Shown in pieces: positions 40,177-49,284 of a stretch of DNA of 64,000 bases. The translations under genes and the position numbers were made by a program. The notes beneath the pieces are model-generated. The model did no database searches and was not told the DNA's origin. It saw nothing but the letters and a program-made list of their open reading frames with translations. Source of the stretch: JAWPMT01 sp965267435 (GTDB lineage: Bacteria > Bacteroidota > Bacteroidia > Cytophagales > Cyclobacteriaceae). Every line of letters begins with the position of its first letter. Position 1 is the first letter of the stretch. The stretch spans positions 5,580,001 through 5,644,000 of the forward strand of contig OZ253960.1 in NCBI GenBank assembly GCA_965267435.1. The letters are read 5' to 3'.

Positions 40177-43167
40177 ATGATCAACCAATACAATCAAAGC
40201 AGATTCCCTGCCTTGTTCGGGCTGTTATTCCTGCTGGTCGGATTGGAAGTTAGCTATGGGCAAGCCTCGGAGTACAACTTCCGGAGGAAGATCACTATTG
40301 ATAATGCCATGGTGTCAGGCGGATCCAACCTGACGGATTTTCCCTATGCTGTCGACCTCACAGATAATCAGTTGCGCACCACTGCGAATGGCGGAGACGT
40401 CCAAAATGCCAATGGATATGATATCATCTTCACAGCGGCGGATGGGACTACAATACTCGATCATGAACTCGAGTACTACAATGGATCAAGCGGGCAGTAC
40501 GTAGCCTGGGTCCGAATTCCTACACTCTATCACAGCGTAGACACGGAAATATACATTTACTACGGTAATGCAGCTATTTCTGTGGACCCGTCCACAACAG
40601 ATACCTGGATATCCGATTATATCGCGGTGTGGCACCTGGCTGAGGATGCTGCCGGAACTACCACCAATAATCTTTACAGGGATGCGACAGGCAATGGCAA
40701 TCACGGCCATGACCGTATATCGGCCACTGGTAAGACGGGAAGGTTTGGCCCAGGTCAGGAATTCGGTGGCCTCAATTCCAATGATTATATCGACCTCACG
40801 GTCATGAATCCGCGGACCTACAATCAGTTTACCTTTTCCTTGTGGTATAGGTCGTCGATTAACCTTGTCCAGGATGATCAGTACATATTTGATCATTATG
40901 ATGGCTCGTCGTGGTTTCATGTCGGTATTACCGACGATGGGACCGAGGACGACCATATGAGGGTCTATTTCGAAGTCAATGGTTCGGGTGGAAGGTATTA
41001 CTATGGCAATATCGATGTGGTGGATCAAACCTGGCACAACATTGTTTTCGTGCGGAACGCGACGCATGTGCTTCTGTACGTGGATGGTGTTTTGGATATT
41101 TCCATTGTTGACTCCGACCCGGGAGAGGCCTTTACCATCAATGGCACGGGAGCCTACATGGGCGACAGTCCCGGCGATAACGAGGAGATCGACGGCTTCA
41201 TTGATGAGGTCCGGTTCATGTCAACTCCCCAGAGCGCCGACTGGCTGGCTACCGAGCAGAACAACCAGCTTGACCCCACAACGTACTCTATCGTAGATCC
41301 AGTTGAGGTGGTGGATCCGCCGGGGGGAGTGGCTGCTGATCTTTCCTTGTGGCTTAAGTCGGTTGCCGGTACGAGCAGTACGACCGACGGCGCCGCCATT
41401 TCATCATGGAGCGACCAGAGTGGCCAGGGTAACGGTCTGAGTCAGGGGAATGGGACCTTCCAGCCAAGATTTCGAAATAATGCTACGAATAACATCAACT
41501 ATCATCCCGTACTTGATTTCGACGGAACTGACGACGGGATGTCGGATGCATCGGGGTTCCTCGGAACAGACGCTTATACTGACGTCAATGTATACTATGT
41601 CCTTGTGACCGATGTGGTCACGACCTCCTTTGTGTTGCATGAGAACTGCAGTCCCAATCGGTTTTCGACACACGTTCCGTGGTCTGATGGTACTTATTAC
41701 TGGGACGCGGGTGACTTTGCAGGAAATTATCGCCTGAGTGGTACCTGGGGAGGAACTACAGGTGACCCTCATCTTTGGAGCAATTTGTTCAGCACGACAT
41801 CAGGTCAGACAATCGCGGGTCAGTCGCAAGCGATCATAAGAGATGGGGAAAGTGTAGCAGTCGACAATACGGCGGGTACCGTCACAGGTACAGGTCAGTC
41901 ACTTTACGTTGGTAGCAACGGCGGTACAACCAACTATTTCGATGGAAAAATCGCTGAAGTGGCCATCTATACCGATGCACTGAGCTCCGCCGATCATAAC
42001 AAAATCCAGAGCTATCTCGCCATGAAGTATGGGCTTACCCTTAGCAACAGCGGGGGAGGCACTGCCGGCGACTATACAGCTTCTGATGGCACTACGGTCT
42101 GGGATGCCGATTTGAATGCCGGCTACCATCAACATGTTGTCGTCATCGGTCGGGACGACGATTCTGATCTGTACCAGCGACAGTCTCACACGCCGGACGA
42201 TTCCTTGAGGGTCTACCTCAATACCTTGACGACCGACAATGCCTCCAACACAGGAACGATCACGAACGATGTGTCATTCCTGGCCATCGGTCACAATGGT
42301 GAAAGACTCTACGGAAGAAAGGCTGAAAAGCCGGCCTCTGTTTATTCCCGACTAGCCAGGGAATGGAAGATCACCAACACCAATTTCACTGATACGTACA
42401 GCATTGAGTTCGAATGGGAGGAAATAGGGGCGGTCAATACGGCTGACTTGCGACTGCTCGTAGATGCCGATGGGGATTTCTCATCCGGGGCCACAGCCTA
42501 TAGTACTGCGGATGGACTCACTTTCACCCTCGGTTCGATCATAGTAGGTGGTATCAATACCAGCCATGTGCCTCTGAACAGTACGAGCTACGTCACCATC
42601 GCGTCGTTGGATTCCGGAACGCCACTGCCTGTGGAGCTCATCGGATTTGAAGCATCGGCCACGGAGGAAGGCGATGTCGCACTTCGATGGTCTACTGCGT
42701 CCGAGCAGGACAATGACTTCTTCACTATCCAAAGGTCTTTGGATGCACAACAATGGGAAAACGTCGTGATCGTCCCAGGCGCAGGTAACTCCGAAGAGCG
42801 GATCGACTATGAGGCTCTGGATGACAATCCTGTTCCGGGTAACTCCTACTATCGCCTGAAACAAACGGATTTTGATGGTTCTTTTGATTTCTCTTCCGTG
42901 GTGAAGGTGACAGTGGGAGAGACAAGTTCAGGATCCTTCTCGCTCTATCCGAATCCCGCTCACGACCGGCTGACACTGAGTGGATCTCTCTCTGATGTGC
43001 GAGAGCTCAAGGTTTTCGATGCCCTGGGAGACGACGTGACTCACCTGGTGAAGACTAGTGTAGGACAATCAACAGGCCTTTTCACCTTGGACGTGTCCCT
43101 TTTGAATACTGGGGTTTTCTTCTTAAGTACAGAGGCCGGAGTATACGTCCGATTCCTCAAGAACTAG
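40177..43167 (+). CDS. T9SS type A secreted protein with DUF2341 and LamG-like domains
   Basis: A 996-aa secreted protein starting at ATG 40177; an in-frame GTG lies 24 bases earlier. The signal peptide runs FPALFGLLFLLVGLEVSYGQ. Order: a DUF2341-like domain (YNFRRKITIDNAM through YIYYGNAAIS, about 30-145); a LamG domain (VWHLAEDAAGTTTNNLYRDAT to GFIDEVRFMSTPQSADWLA, about 150-390); a LamG-like module ending FDGKIAEVAIYTDALS; the LAMKYGLTLSNSGGGTAGDY block shared with the upstream giant protein; a fibronectin-like domain (LPVELIGFEASATEE); and a Por-secretion tail (SLYPNPAHDRLTLSG to the end). DUF2341/LamG pairs suggest carbohydrate or surface binding. It follows the larger paralogue on the same strand after about 220 bases and probably arose from it by module exchange. 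Confidence 0.87.
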   Translation: MINQYNQSRFPALFGLLFLLVGLEVSYGQASEYNFRRKITIDNAMVSGGSNLTDFPYAVDLTDNQLRTTANGGDVQNANGYDIIFTAADGTTILDHELEYYNGSSGQYVAWVRIPTLYHSVDTEIYIYYGNAAISVDPSTTDTWISDYIAVWHLAEDAAGTTTNNLYRDATGNGNHGHDRISATGKTGRFGPGQEFGGLNSNDYIDLTVMNPRTYNQFTFSLWYRSSINLVQDDQYIFDHYDGSSWFHVGITDDGTEDDHMRVYFEVNGSGGRYYYGNIDVVDQTWHNIVFVRNATHVLLYVDGVLDISIVDSDPGEAFTINGTGAYMGDSPGDNEEIDGFIDEVRFMSTPQSADWLATEQNNQLDPTTYSIVDPVEVVDPPGGVAADLSLWLKSVAGTSSTTDGAAISSWSDQSGQGNGLSQGNGTFQPRFRNNATNNINYHPVLDFDGTDDGMSDASGFLGTDAYTDVNVYYVLVTDVVTTSFVLHENCSPNRFSTHVPWSDGTYYWDAGDFAGNYRLSGTWGGTTGDPHLWSNLFSTTSGQTIAGQSQAIIRDGESVAVDNTAGTVTGTGQSLYVGSNGGTTNYFDGKIAEVAIYTDALSSADHNKIQSYLAMKYGLTLSNSGGGTAGDYTASDGTTVWDADLNAGYHQHVVVIGRDDDSDLYQRQSHTPDDSLRVYLNTLTTDNASNTGTITNDVSFLAIGHNGERLYGRKAEKPASVYSRLAREWKITNTNFTDTYSIEFEWEEIGAVNTADLRLLVDADGDFSSGATAYSTADGLTFTLGSIIVGGINTSHVPLNSTSYVTIASLDSGTPLPVELIGFEASATEEGDVALRWSTASEQDNDFFTIQRSLDAQQWENVVIVPGAGNSEERIDYEALDDNPVPGNSYYRLKQTDFDGSFDFSSVVKVTVGETSSGSFSLYPNPAHDRLTLSGSLSDVRELKVFDALGDDVTHLVKTSVGQSTGLFTLDVSLLNTGVFFLSTEAGVYVRFLKN

Positions 43168-43201
43168 GTTCAATATGGCGCAAGCCTCTTCTCCAAAGAG
43201 G

Positions 43202-45205
43202 CTATTTGTGCACCACCAATTCTTCGCCTACCGCCAGGCTCTTGTCTGCTTTCTTGTTGAGGCTTAGGAGTTCCTCCAATTCCATGTTATGCGACCGCGC
43301 AATCCCATAAAGCGTGTCACCGGGTTGTACGACGTAGGTTGCCGTTGATTTTGCCACGGGCTTGTTGCCCATGTCGGTCTGGCTGAGCGCTAGCTCCTGG
43401 CCGGGTTGTAGAGCGTCGTCACTTCCCAGGCCGTTCCACTCACGGAGGGAGGCGATTGGGATGTCGTAAGTTTTTGAGATTTTCCAGAGCGTTTCACCAG
43501 CCTCTACTACGTGAGTCGACGTCATGGCCGTTTCTGGACTTGCTTTTTCCTCTTCGATCTTTCTTATGGCCAACTCCTGTCCAGCCTGGATGCCGTCATC
43601 TTTTCCAAGTCCATTCCATTCCCGAATGGAAGCAACCTCGACTTCGTATGCCTTAGAGATCCTCCAAAGCGTCTCGCCCGGCTGAACGATATGATAATTG
43701 CCACTGGTCTTCTTCACGATTACCTCGGTTTCAGGTGCGGCTGGGATTGGTGGCGTCACTACAGTAGTGGCAGTCGCCACTGGCTTTTGTGAGACAGGTC
43801 GAGAGGTAGGCTCATCTTTCGTGGTCGTGGCTGAGGACGTGGTCGAGGGAGAGGTGTCCTTTTCCTTGGCTACCAGCTCTTTTTTGGGTGTCGTCACCGG
43901 GATATCCCGATACTCCACATCGACATCGTTCGGCCTTTTCTTACCCATCCACAGCACCCGACCTGGTTTGAGGTCATCGATCAGCGACATTCGGTTATTG
44001 ATCGCCAGCTTGTCCATTCTGATTCCGTACTGCTGCGACAGCTTCCAAAAGGTGTCCTCATGTTTGACAACATGAAAACCAATGGATGACTTCTTCTTCT
44101 TTCGCTTTATGAAGTAGATATCACCCGGCAGCACGATTCGCTCTTTTTCCAGATCATTGAACTTGAGGAATTTTGCCATGGGCAATCCTGAGCGCGCCAC
44201 GAGGTCACTGAAAGTCTCGCCATCCTTTGCAACAATGGCCGGCACGCCGTTGACCTTTATTCCGGTTTCGTTCTTCTCAAACGGCGACTTCAGAGTGACG
44301 CCCGCAAAGACGCCCGCAGATTTGTTGTTCTTTTTCTCCTGCTTAGGCTCTTCATTTTTGGCTACCATTTTCTTTGGAGCCTCTGTGCCTGGTCCCAGAG
44401 GGATCGAAACCATGTACTTCCTGTCATCCGGTATTCGCTCTTGCAGCAGCCACTTGTTGTACTCCTTCAGAGTGCTCTGATCTACATCGAAGTCCTGTGC
44501 AATTGCTGCAATGGCTTTGCCACCTCCTTTGGTGTACTCCAGCAGCTTCATGTCCTTGGTGTGCTTGTGATCGAGGTGCTCCTGGAAGGCGATCTTATGC
44601 GCCAGAAACCGCTTGAGGTACCAGTGACTGTCCTTGTTGATGGTCATCTTCTTCGCACCCTTGTCACCGGCTTTGACATACTTTTTGATGCCTCCTTCAC
44701 CGGTCATGTGCGCCGTCACGGTGTGGGCCCAATTATCCAATTTCTTTTGGTGCTTCCAGAAGTACTTGGCGGCACCACGAGTCGAGGCGACAATATTTTT
44801 CCGCTCGTCAATTTTGTCATCAACTCTCATGCCTACTTCCTCAGCGGTGAAAGATTTGAATTGCCAGAAACCGACTGCATTCGATGACGATACCGCATCT
44901 GAGATAAGTGCGCTCTCTTGCAATACGAGGTATTTGAGATCGTCAGGAATCCCTTCTTCCTTGAAAATGCGCTCTATGATGGGCATATAGAGGGCTACCC
45001 TGTCCAGCTTCACTTTGAAATACCGATCACTTGCGCGAAGCATGTTGACATCCCGCTGGATATCCTGTTGTGCCTGGGAGGTGATCGTCAGTTTCATATC
45101 GGCCAGGTCCATCTTCGCAGGAACCTTGGGTATGGACGAGGACTGGGCGCTCACACCTATCAGTGTGAAGCTTCCTATCAAAAAGAATAAGCAGTGTTTC
45201 AACAT
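43202..45205 (-). CDS. MltD-like lytic transglycosylase with LysM repeats
   Basis: A 667-aa exported cell-wall enzyme. Signal peptide 1-20 (FLIGSFTLIGVSAQ). A GH23-type transglycosylase domain (about 66-215) has the catalytic Glu97 in LVLQESAL and the supporting GFWQF motif. It would cleave glycan strands of peptidoglycan with 1,6-anhydro product formation. Downstream are one divergent (AKDGETFSDLVARSG) and four clear LysM peptidoglycan-binding motifs: FHVVKHEDTFWKLS, YHIVQPGETLWRIS, THVVEAGETLWKIS and TYVVQPGDTLYGIA. They are joined by Ser/Thr/Pro/Lys linkers. It overlaps the upstream O-methyltransferase gene by 7 bases, so the two are coupled. The function class is confident. Confidence 0.9.
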   Translation of the reverse strand: MLKHCLFFLIGSFTLIGVSAQSSSIPKVPAKMDLADMKLTITSQAQQDIQRDVNMLRASDRYFKVKLDRVALYMPIIERIFKEEGIPDDLKYLVLQESALISDAVSSSNAVGFWQFKSFTAEEVGMRVDDKIDERKNIVASTRGAAKYFWKHQKKLDNWAHTVTAHMTGEGGIKKYVKAGDKGAKKMTINKDSHWYLKRFLAHKIAFQEHLDHKHTKDMKLLEYTKGGGKAIAAIAQDFDVDQSTLKEYNKWLLQERIPDDRKYMVSIPLGPGTEAPKKMVAKNEEPKQEKKNNKSAGVFAGVTLKSPFEKNETGIKVNGVPAIVAKDGETFSDLVARSGLPMAKFLKFNDLEKERIVLPGDIYFIKRKKKKSSIGFHVVKHEDTFWKLSQQYGIRMDKLAINNRMSLIDDLKPGRVLWMGKKRPNDVDVEYRDIPVTTPKKELVAKEKDTSPSTTSSATTTKDEPTSRPVSQKPVATATTVVTPPIPAAPETEVIVKKTSGNYHIVQPGETLWRISKAYEVEVASIREWNGLGKDDGIQAGQELAIRKIEEEKASPETAMTSTHVVEAGETLWKISKTYDIPIASLREWNGLGSDDALQPGQELALSQTDMGNKPVAKSTATYVVQPGDTLYGIARSHNMELEELLSLNKKADKSLAVGEELVVHK

Positions 45206-45837
45206 TTTCTAATCATCATCAGGCCGTCCCGGATCGGAGCCAGCACATTTTCTACTCTTGGGTCTTGTTGGACTTTAAGATTAAAGTCTCTGATCGCAAC
45301 GGTATCTTCGTCGTTTTTATTGTTTTGGATGACCTTCCCGCTCCACAGCACATTGTCCGCAATGATGCATCCACCCGGCCTTACGCGGTCAATGACCATG
45401 TCATAGTATCGGTGGTAGTTGATCTTGTCAGCATCGATAAACACCAGGTCCCATGAATGGTCAAGATTTGGTATGATATCAAGCGCATTGCCCACTCTCG
45501 CCTCAATCTGACCGCCATAGGGAGATTCATCGAAATAGGATCTCACGCGCCCTTTCAGCTCCTCATTGATATCGAGCGTGATCAGTCTACCGTCAGGCCG
45601 CAAGCCCTCTGCCAGACATAAGGCTGAGTAGCCGGTATACGTCCCCACTTCCAGAATATATTTCGGTGCGATCATTTTTGAGATCATCGACAGAAATCGA
45701 CCTTGCAGGTGGCCGCTGACCATTCGGGGCTTTAATACGTGGAGGTGAGTTTCCCTGTAAATCCGTCGTAGGAGGTCGGATTCTGGCGTAGAGTGGTTCT
45801 CGACGTAGGTAGAGAGCTCCTCTGGGAAGAATTCCAT
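45199..45837 (-). CDS. Class I SAM-dependent O-methyltransferase (caffeoyl-CoA OMT-like)
   Basis: A 212-aa cytoplasmic methyltransferase. SAM-binding motif I is LEVGTYTGYSALCLAEGL. The acidic DLVFIDADKINYHRYYD carries metal-binding aspartates typical of cation-dependent OMTs, and GGCIIADNVLWSG completes the site. These bacterial relatives of caffeoyl-CoA OMT methylate small catechol-like acceptors; the natural substrate is unknown. It heads a two-gene minus-strand unit with the LysM transglycosylase (7-base overlap) and is divergent from lpdA, with 228 bases between the starts. Confidence 0.88.
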   Translation of the reverse strand: MEFFPEELSTYVENHSTPESDLLRRIYRETHLHVLKPRMVSGHLQGRFLSMISKMIAPKYILEVGTYTGYSALCLAEGLRPDGRLITLDINEELKGRVRSYFDESPYGGQIEARVGNALDIIPNLDHSWDLVFIDADKINYHRYYDMVIDRVRPGGCIIADNVLWSGKVIQNNKNDEDTVAIRDFNLKVQQDPRVENVLAPIRDGLMMIRKC

Positions 45838-45980
45838 GGCTGTAAAGTTACGGAGGAAAATGCTGTGGTCATCAGAGTGTGGAAAAGATTCTATTCTGAT
45901 GGCAAGTTATCCACGAACCTTCCTTATCAGACCCTTGTTTTTCTCCGGATATTGTTCGCTACCGTGCTTTTCCAAGGGCA

Positions 45981-46010
45981 TTTCCGGGGAGCAAACTTGA
46001 CTTAAATTTG
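45981..46010 (+). promoter_or_regulatory. Probable promoter of lpdA
   Basis: TAAATTTG at 46003-46010 matches TAnnTTTG. TTTC at 45981-45984, 18 bases upstream, stands in the -33 position with one mismatch. The lpdA ATG follows 55 bases after the box. Confidence 0.5.
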
Positions 46011-46065
46011 CGCGGGTTGTACATCATCCGAAATAGATATTTGACTAATTATAAACCAATGAAAT

Positions 46066-47460
46066 ATGGCTTCACAATATGATCTCATTGTGATCGGCAG
46101 TGGTCCTGGTGGCTACGTCGCGGCGATCAGGGCATCCCAGCTAGGTATGAAAGTAGGCGTCGTAGAGAAGGCAGAGCTTGGCGGCGTTTGCCTCAACTGG
46201 GGGTGTATCCCTACGAAAGCGTTGCTGAAGAGCGCGCAGGTCTTCGAATACATCACACATGCGAAGGATTACGGCGTCGATGTAAAAGACGCAGCGGTTG
46301 ATTTTAGTGGGATGGTGAAGCGTAGCCGGGATGTCGCCAATGGTATGAGTAAGGGCATACAGTTCTTGTTCAAAAAGAACAACATCGACCACCTGGCAGG
46401 TTTTGGTAAGATCAAAAAAGGCGGGATTGTAGAAGTCACCGACGACAAAGGAAAGAAAACTGAATACAAGCCAAAAAATGCGATTTTGGCAACAGGCGCT
46501 CGCTCTCGTGAACTCCCTGCTCTACCAATTGACAATGAGAAAATCATCGGCTACCGCAAGGCCATGGTCATGGACAAGCAGCCGAAGAAGATGGTAGTTG
46601 TTGGTTCGGGAGCTATCGGTGTAGAGTTCGCCTATTTCTACAACTCCATCGGCACTGAGGTGACGATCGTGGAGTTCATGCCCAACATCGTCCCAGTTGA
46701 GGACGAGGACGTCAGCAAGGCTTTGGCACGGAACTTCAAGAAGAACGGCATCAAGATCATGCTTGATTCTGAGGTGACTAAGGTGGATACCAAAGGCAAG
46801 GGTTGCAAAGTGACCGTCAAGACGAAGAAGGGCGAGGAGCAGTTGGAATGCGACGTTGTGCTTTCTGCTGTTGGTGTGAGCACCAACCTTGAGGGCCTTG
46901 GGCTAGAAGAGACGGGCGTCAAGACAGATCGGGGCAAGGTCATTGTCGATGATTACTACAAGACGAATGTCAATGGAGTCTTTGCTATTGGAGATATCGT
47001 CCACGGCCCTGCTCTCGCGCACGTAGCCTCCGCCGAAGGAATCATCTGCGTGGAGAAAATGGCAGGTCACAACCCTCAGCCATTGGACTATAACAATATT
47101 CCGGGATGTACTTACTGCTCTCCTGAGATCGCGTCGGTGGGATACACCGAGAAGGCCGCCAAAGAGGCTGGCTACGATATCAAAGTGGGCAAGTTTCCCT
47201 TCACAGCTTCAGGCAAAGCCAAAGCTGCGGGAGCACCTGACGGTTTCGTGAAAGTAATCTTCGATGCGAAGTACGGTGAGTGGCTCGGTTGCCACATGAT
47301 TGGCGCGAATGTCACCGAAATGATTGCAGAAGCGGTTGCCGCTCGAAAACTGGAAACTACCGGCCACGAGATCATCAAGTCTGTGCATCCACACCCTACC
47401 ATGTCAGAGGCGGTGATGGAGGCGGCTGCGGCGGCGTACGACGAGGTCATTCACCTCTGA
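46066..47460 (+). CDS. lpdA: Dihydrolipoyl dehydrogenase (E3)
   Basis: A 464-aa flavoprotein that reoxidises dihydrolipoamide in 2-oxoacid dehydrogenase complexes and the glycine cleavage system, reducing NAD. FAD motif IVIGSGPGGYVAAIRA (8-23), redox-active disulfide C42/C47 in GGVCLNWGCIPTK, NAD-binding VVVGSGAIGVEFAYFY, second FAD segment GVFAIGDIV, and the catalytic His-Glu dyad in the C-terminal HPHPTMSEAVMEA. Length and motifs are canonical. No E1 or E2 gene is adjacent. A strong hairpin terminator begins 25 bases after the stop, so it is a single-gene transcript. Confidence 0.97.
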   Translation: MASQYDLIVIGSGPGGYVAAIRASQLGMKVGVVEKAELGGVCLNWGCIPTKALLKSAQVFEYITHAKDYGVDVKDAAVDFSGMVKRSRDVANGMSKGIQFLFKKNNIDHLAGFGKIKKGGIVEVTDDKGKKTEYKPKNAILATGARSRELPALPIDNEKIIGYRKAMVMDKQPKKMVVVGSGAIGVEFAYFYNSIGTEVTIVEFMPNIVPVEDEDVSKALARNFKKNGIKIMLDSEVTKVDTKGKGCKVTVKTKKGEEQLECDVVLSAVGVSTNLEGLGLEETGVKTDRGKVIVDDYYKTNVNGVFAIGDIVHGPALAHVASAEGIICVEKMAGHNPQPLDYNNIPGCTYCSPEIASVGYTEKAAKEAGYDIKVGKFPFTASGKAKAAGAPDGFVKVIFDAKYGEWLGCHMIGANVTEMIAEAVAARKLETTGHEIIKSVHPHPTMSEAVMEAAAAAYDEVIHL

Positions 47461-47484
47461 TACGGCACTCAGCAAATAGAGATC

Positions 47485-47510
47485 AAAAGCCCCGGTTTGG
47501 GGCTTTTTTT
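47485..47510 (+). terminator. Rho-independent terminator after lpdA
   Basis: AAAAGCCCC and GGGGC TTTT arms (47485-47493 and 47499-47507) with a GGTTT loop, running into seven T residues (47504-47510). Confidence 0.88.
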
Positions 47511-47523
47511 GTTTCTTACAGCC

Positions 47524-48048
47524 ATGGCGATTGGCGATATCAAACTTCGGAAGCTGAAGGAGGCCGATATTGAAGAGTTGGCAAGGTTGGCAGACAACCG
47601 AAAGATTTGGGACAACGTTCGCGACCAATTTCCCCACCCCTATACCGACCGTGACGCCAAGATCTTCATCCGAACAAAGATCGAGGAAGATCCACCTATG
47701 GCCCTGGCCATCGACCACAAGGGGCAACTGGCCGGAGTCATCGGACTGGCGAGGCAGCATGACGTTTATCGCTATTCAGCCGAAGTGGGCTACTGGTTAG
47801 GAGAGGAGTTTTGGGGCAAGGGCCTCGCCACGGAGGCTTTGAAAATGATGACCGAGTACGGTTTTGAGATACTACCGCTGGAAAGGCTCTACGCCGGCGT
47901 ATTTGCAAACAACCATGCTTCCATTCGCGTGCTAGAGAAGGCTGGTTACCACCTGGAGTCGGTCGGCAAAATGGCGGCCTTCAAGAATGGGGAGTTTGTG
48001 GATGAGCACCGATACGTGCTGCTGAAGTCGGACTGGGATAGGGAGTGA
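47524..48048 (+). CDS. GNAT family N-acetyltransferase (RimJ/RimL type)
   Basis: A 174-aa acetyltransferase of the RimJ/RimL-like subgroup: start IKLRKLKEADIEELARLA, acetyl-CoA-binding loop WLGEEFWGKGLATEALK, and the ending NNHASIRVLEKAGYHLES. The acceptor (protein N-terminus or small amine) cannot be told from sequence. The ATG at 47524 is used because the frame opens earlier (TTG 47497) inside the lpdA terminator, and the first residues there would be encoded by its T-run. It lies 64 bases after lpdA, but the terminator suggests independent or only readthrough expression. Confidence 0.85.
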   Translation: MAIGDIKLRKLKEADIEELARLADNRKIWDNVRDQFPHPYTDRDAKIFIRTKIEEDPPMALAIDHKGQLAGVIGLARQHDVYRYSAEVGYWLGEEFWGKGLATEALKMMTEYGFEILPLERLYAGVFANNHASIRVLEKAGYHLESVGKMAAFKNGEFVDEHRYVLLKSDWDRE

Positions 48049-48083
48049 ATGCTCAGTTCAATGCCTAATGACACAAAAGTGGT

Positions 48084-48184
48084 AGTGATCAGTGATTTGT
48101 GACTTGCCGTAGAAGAATCTGATTCGCGGTAGGGGAATAGATCTTTTCCGCTCCTAGGAAACCAATCACGAATCACTAATCACC
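48084..48184. repeat. Inverted heptad-repeat element (GTGATT / AATCAC type)
   Basis: In the gap 48049-48324. Forward heptads AGTGATC, AGTGATT and TGTGACT run at 48084-48104. The inverse set AATCACG, AATCACT and AATCACC runs at 48164-48184, about 60 bases apart. AGTGATT at 48091 is the exact complement of AATCACT at 48171. The rest of the gap holds no recognisable gene. Confidence 0.55.
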
Positions 48185-48324
48185 TCACTGAGAGAAATAG
48201 ACTTGGTCACGAATTTCTGGCCGACCAAGGTAATCCATCATAGCATCCGTCGTCTGCAACGAAGCCAGGCGAAGTGAAGAATCTCATCATGACATTCACT
48301 CGCCCTTCGTCCGAGATACATCAC

Positions 48325-49275
48325 CTACATTTTCACCAGCTGCTCGCTCTGCTTTAGGATAATACTCAAGTCACTCAATACAGCTGAACCAGTCGGCAAG
48401 CACCCCGCGCCTTTCCCAATCAGCAATTGCTTCCCTGAGAATTCGCCATCGATTTCGAAAGCGTTGTATTCCTCATCAATGGGGTACAGCATGTCCGTGT
48501 GCTCCAGCACCTCGGGCTGCACCTTGGCCAGCAGTTGATCACCCTGTGGCTTCAGCGTAGCAATCAACTTCACCTTCGAGTACTCTTTTCGGCCTTGCTG
48601 TAGTAAGTACGGTGACAGCTTATCGATGCCTTGCAGGTCGATGTCTTCCCGTGTCAATGTCTGGCCGAAAGCCTGGTGTGCCAATATGATCGTCTTGAAC
48701 AAGGCATCATGGCCCTCGACATCAAGGGACGGATCGGTCTCAGCAAATCCCAATTCCTGTGCCTGCTTCAATGCCAGTTCGAAGGAGATGCCCTCCACCT
48801 TCATTTTCGTGAGGATGTAGTTCGTTGAGCCATTGACGATGGCACGGATCTGTTTGATAGGCTGGTTGCTGTAGAAGTTTTCAAGGCTTTCGAGGATGGG
48901 GATGGAACCTCCCACCGCTCCCTCAAATCTGAAGGGAGGGCCGCCATTCTTGCTGAGTCGTATGACCTTGGAGAGGTTCTCGGCGATCATCTTTTTATTC
49001 GCCGAGATCGTGGGCAATCCTCGGTGCAGACTCGTCGTCACGATGTCAAATGCATCGTCCGCCTGGTCGATCAGTTCGATGACGATGTCTATGTCAGGGT
49101 CTTCCAGGATGGCCTGTGGTTCCGTTGTAAAAAGCTCGGAGGGCAGACCACGCTCTTTGTTGGGGTCTTTGATGCAGATGGTTTTAACCTCGGCCTCGAG
49201 GGATTTCTGCACCTGTAGCGCCTGGTAAAATCCTTGCGCCACACAGCCGTAGCCAAACAGTCCAATTTTCTTCAT
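48325..49275 (-). CDS. hom: Homoserine dehydrogenase
   Basis: A 316-aa NAD(P)-dependent oxidoreductase that reduces aspartate semialdehyde to homoserine, the precursor of methionine and threonine. N-terminal Rossmann motif GLFGYGCVAQG, the SANKKMIAEN segment, GAVGGSIPILESL, IVNGSTNYILTKM and the catalytic-domain stretch GFAETDPSLDVEGHDALFK are all typical. There is no C-terminal ACT regulatory domain, so it is a short monofunctional form. It is the last gene of the minus-strand metY-metX-hom set, 9 bases after metX, and so would be under the SAM riboswitch. This ties homoserine supply to methionine demand. Confidence 0.92.
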   Translation of the reverse strand: MKKIGLFGYGCVAQGFYQALQVQKSLEAEVKTICIKDPNKERGLPSELFTTEPQAILEDPDIDIVIELIDQADDAFDIVTTSLHRGLPTISANKKMIAENLSKVIRLSKNGGPPFRFEGAVGGSIPILESLENFYSNQPIKQIRAIVNGSTNYILTKMKVEGISFELALKQAQELGFAETDPSLDVEGHDALFKTIILAHQAFGQTLTREDIDLQGIDKLSPYLLQQGRKEYSKVKLIATLKPQGDQLLAKVQPEVLEHTDMLYPIDEEYNAFEIDGEFSGKQLLIGKGAGCLPTGSAVLSDLSIILKQSEQLVKM

Positions 49276-49284
49276 GCGTCGTGG

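Noticed and set aside
47497..47523. Upstream TTG start for the GNAT gene
   Set aside because: It lies inside the lpdA terminator hairpin and T-run.
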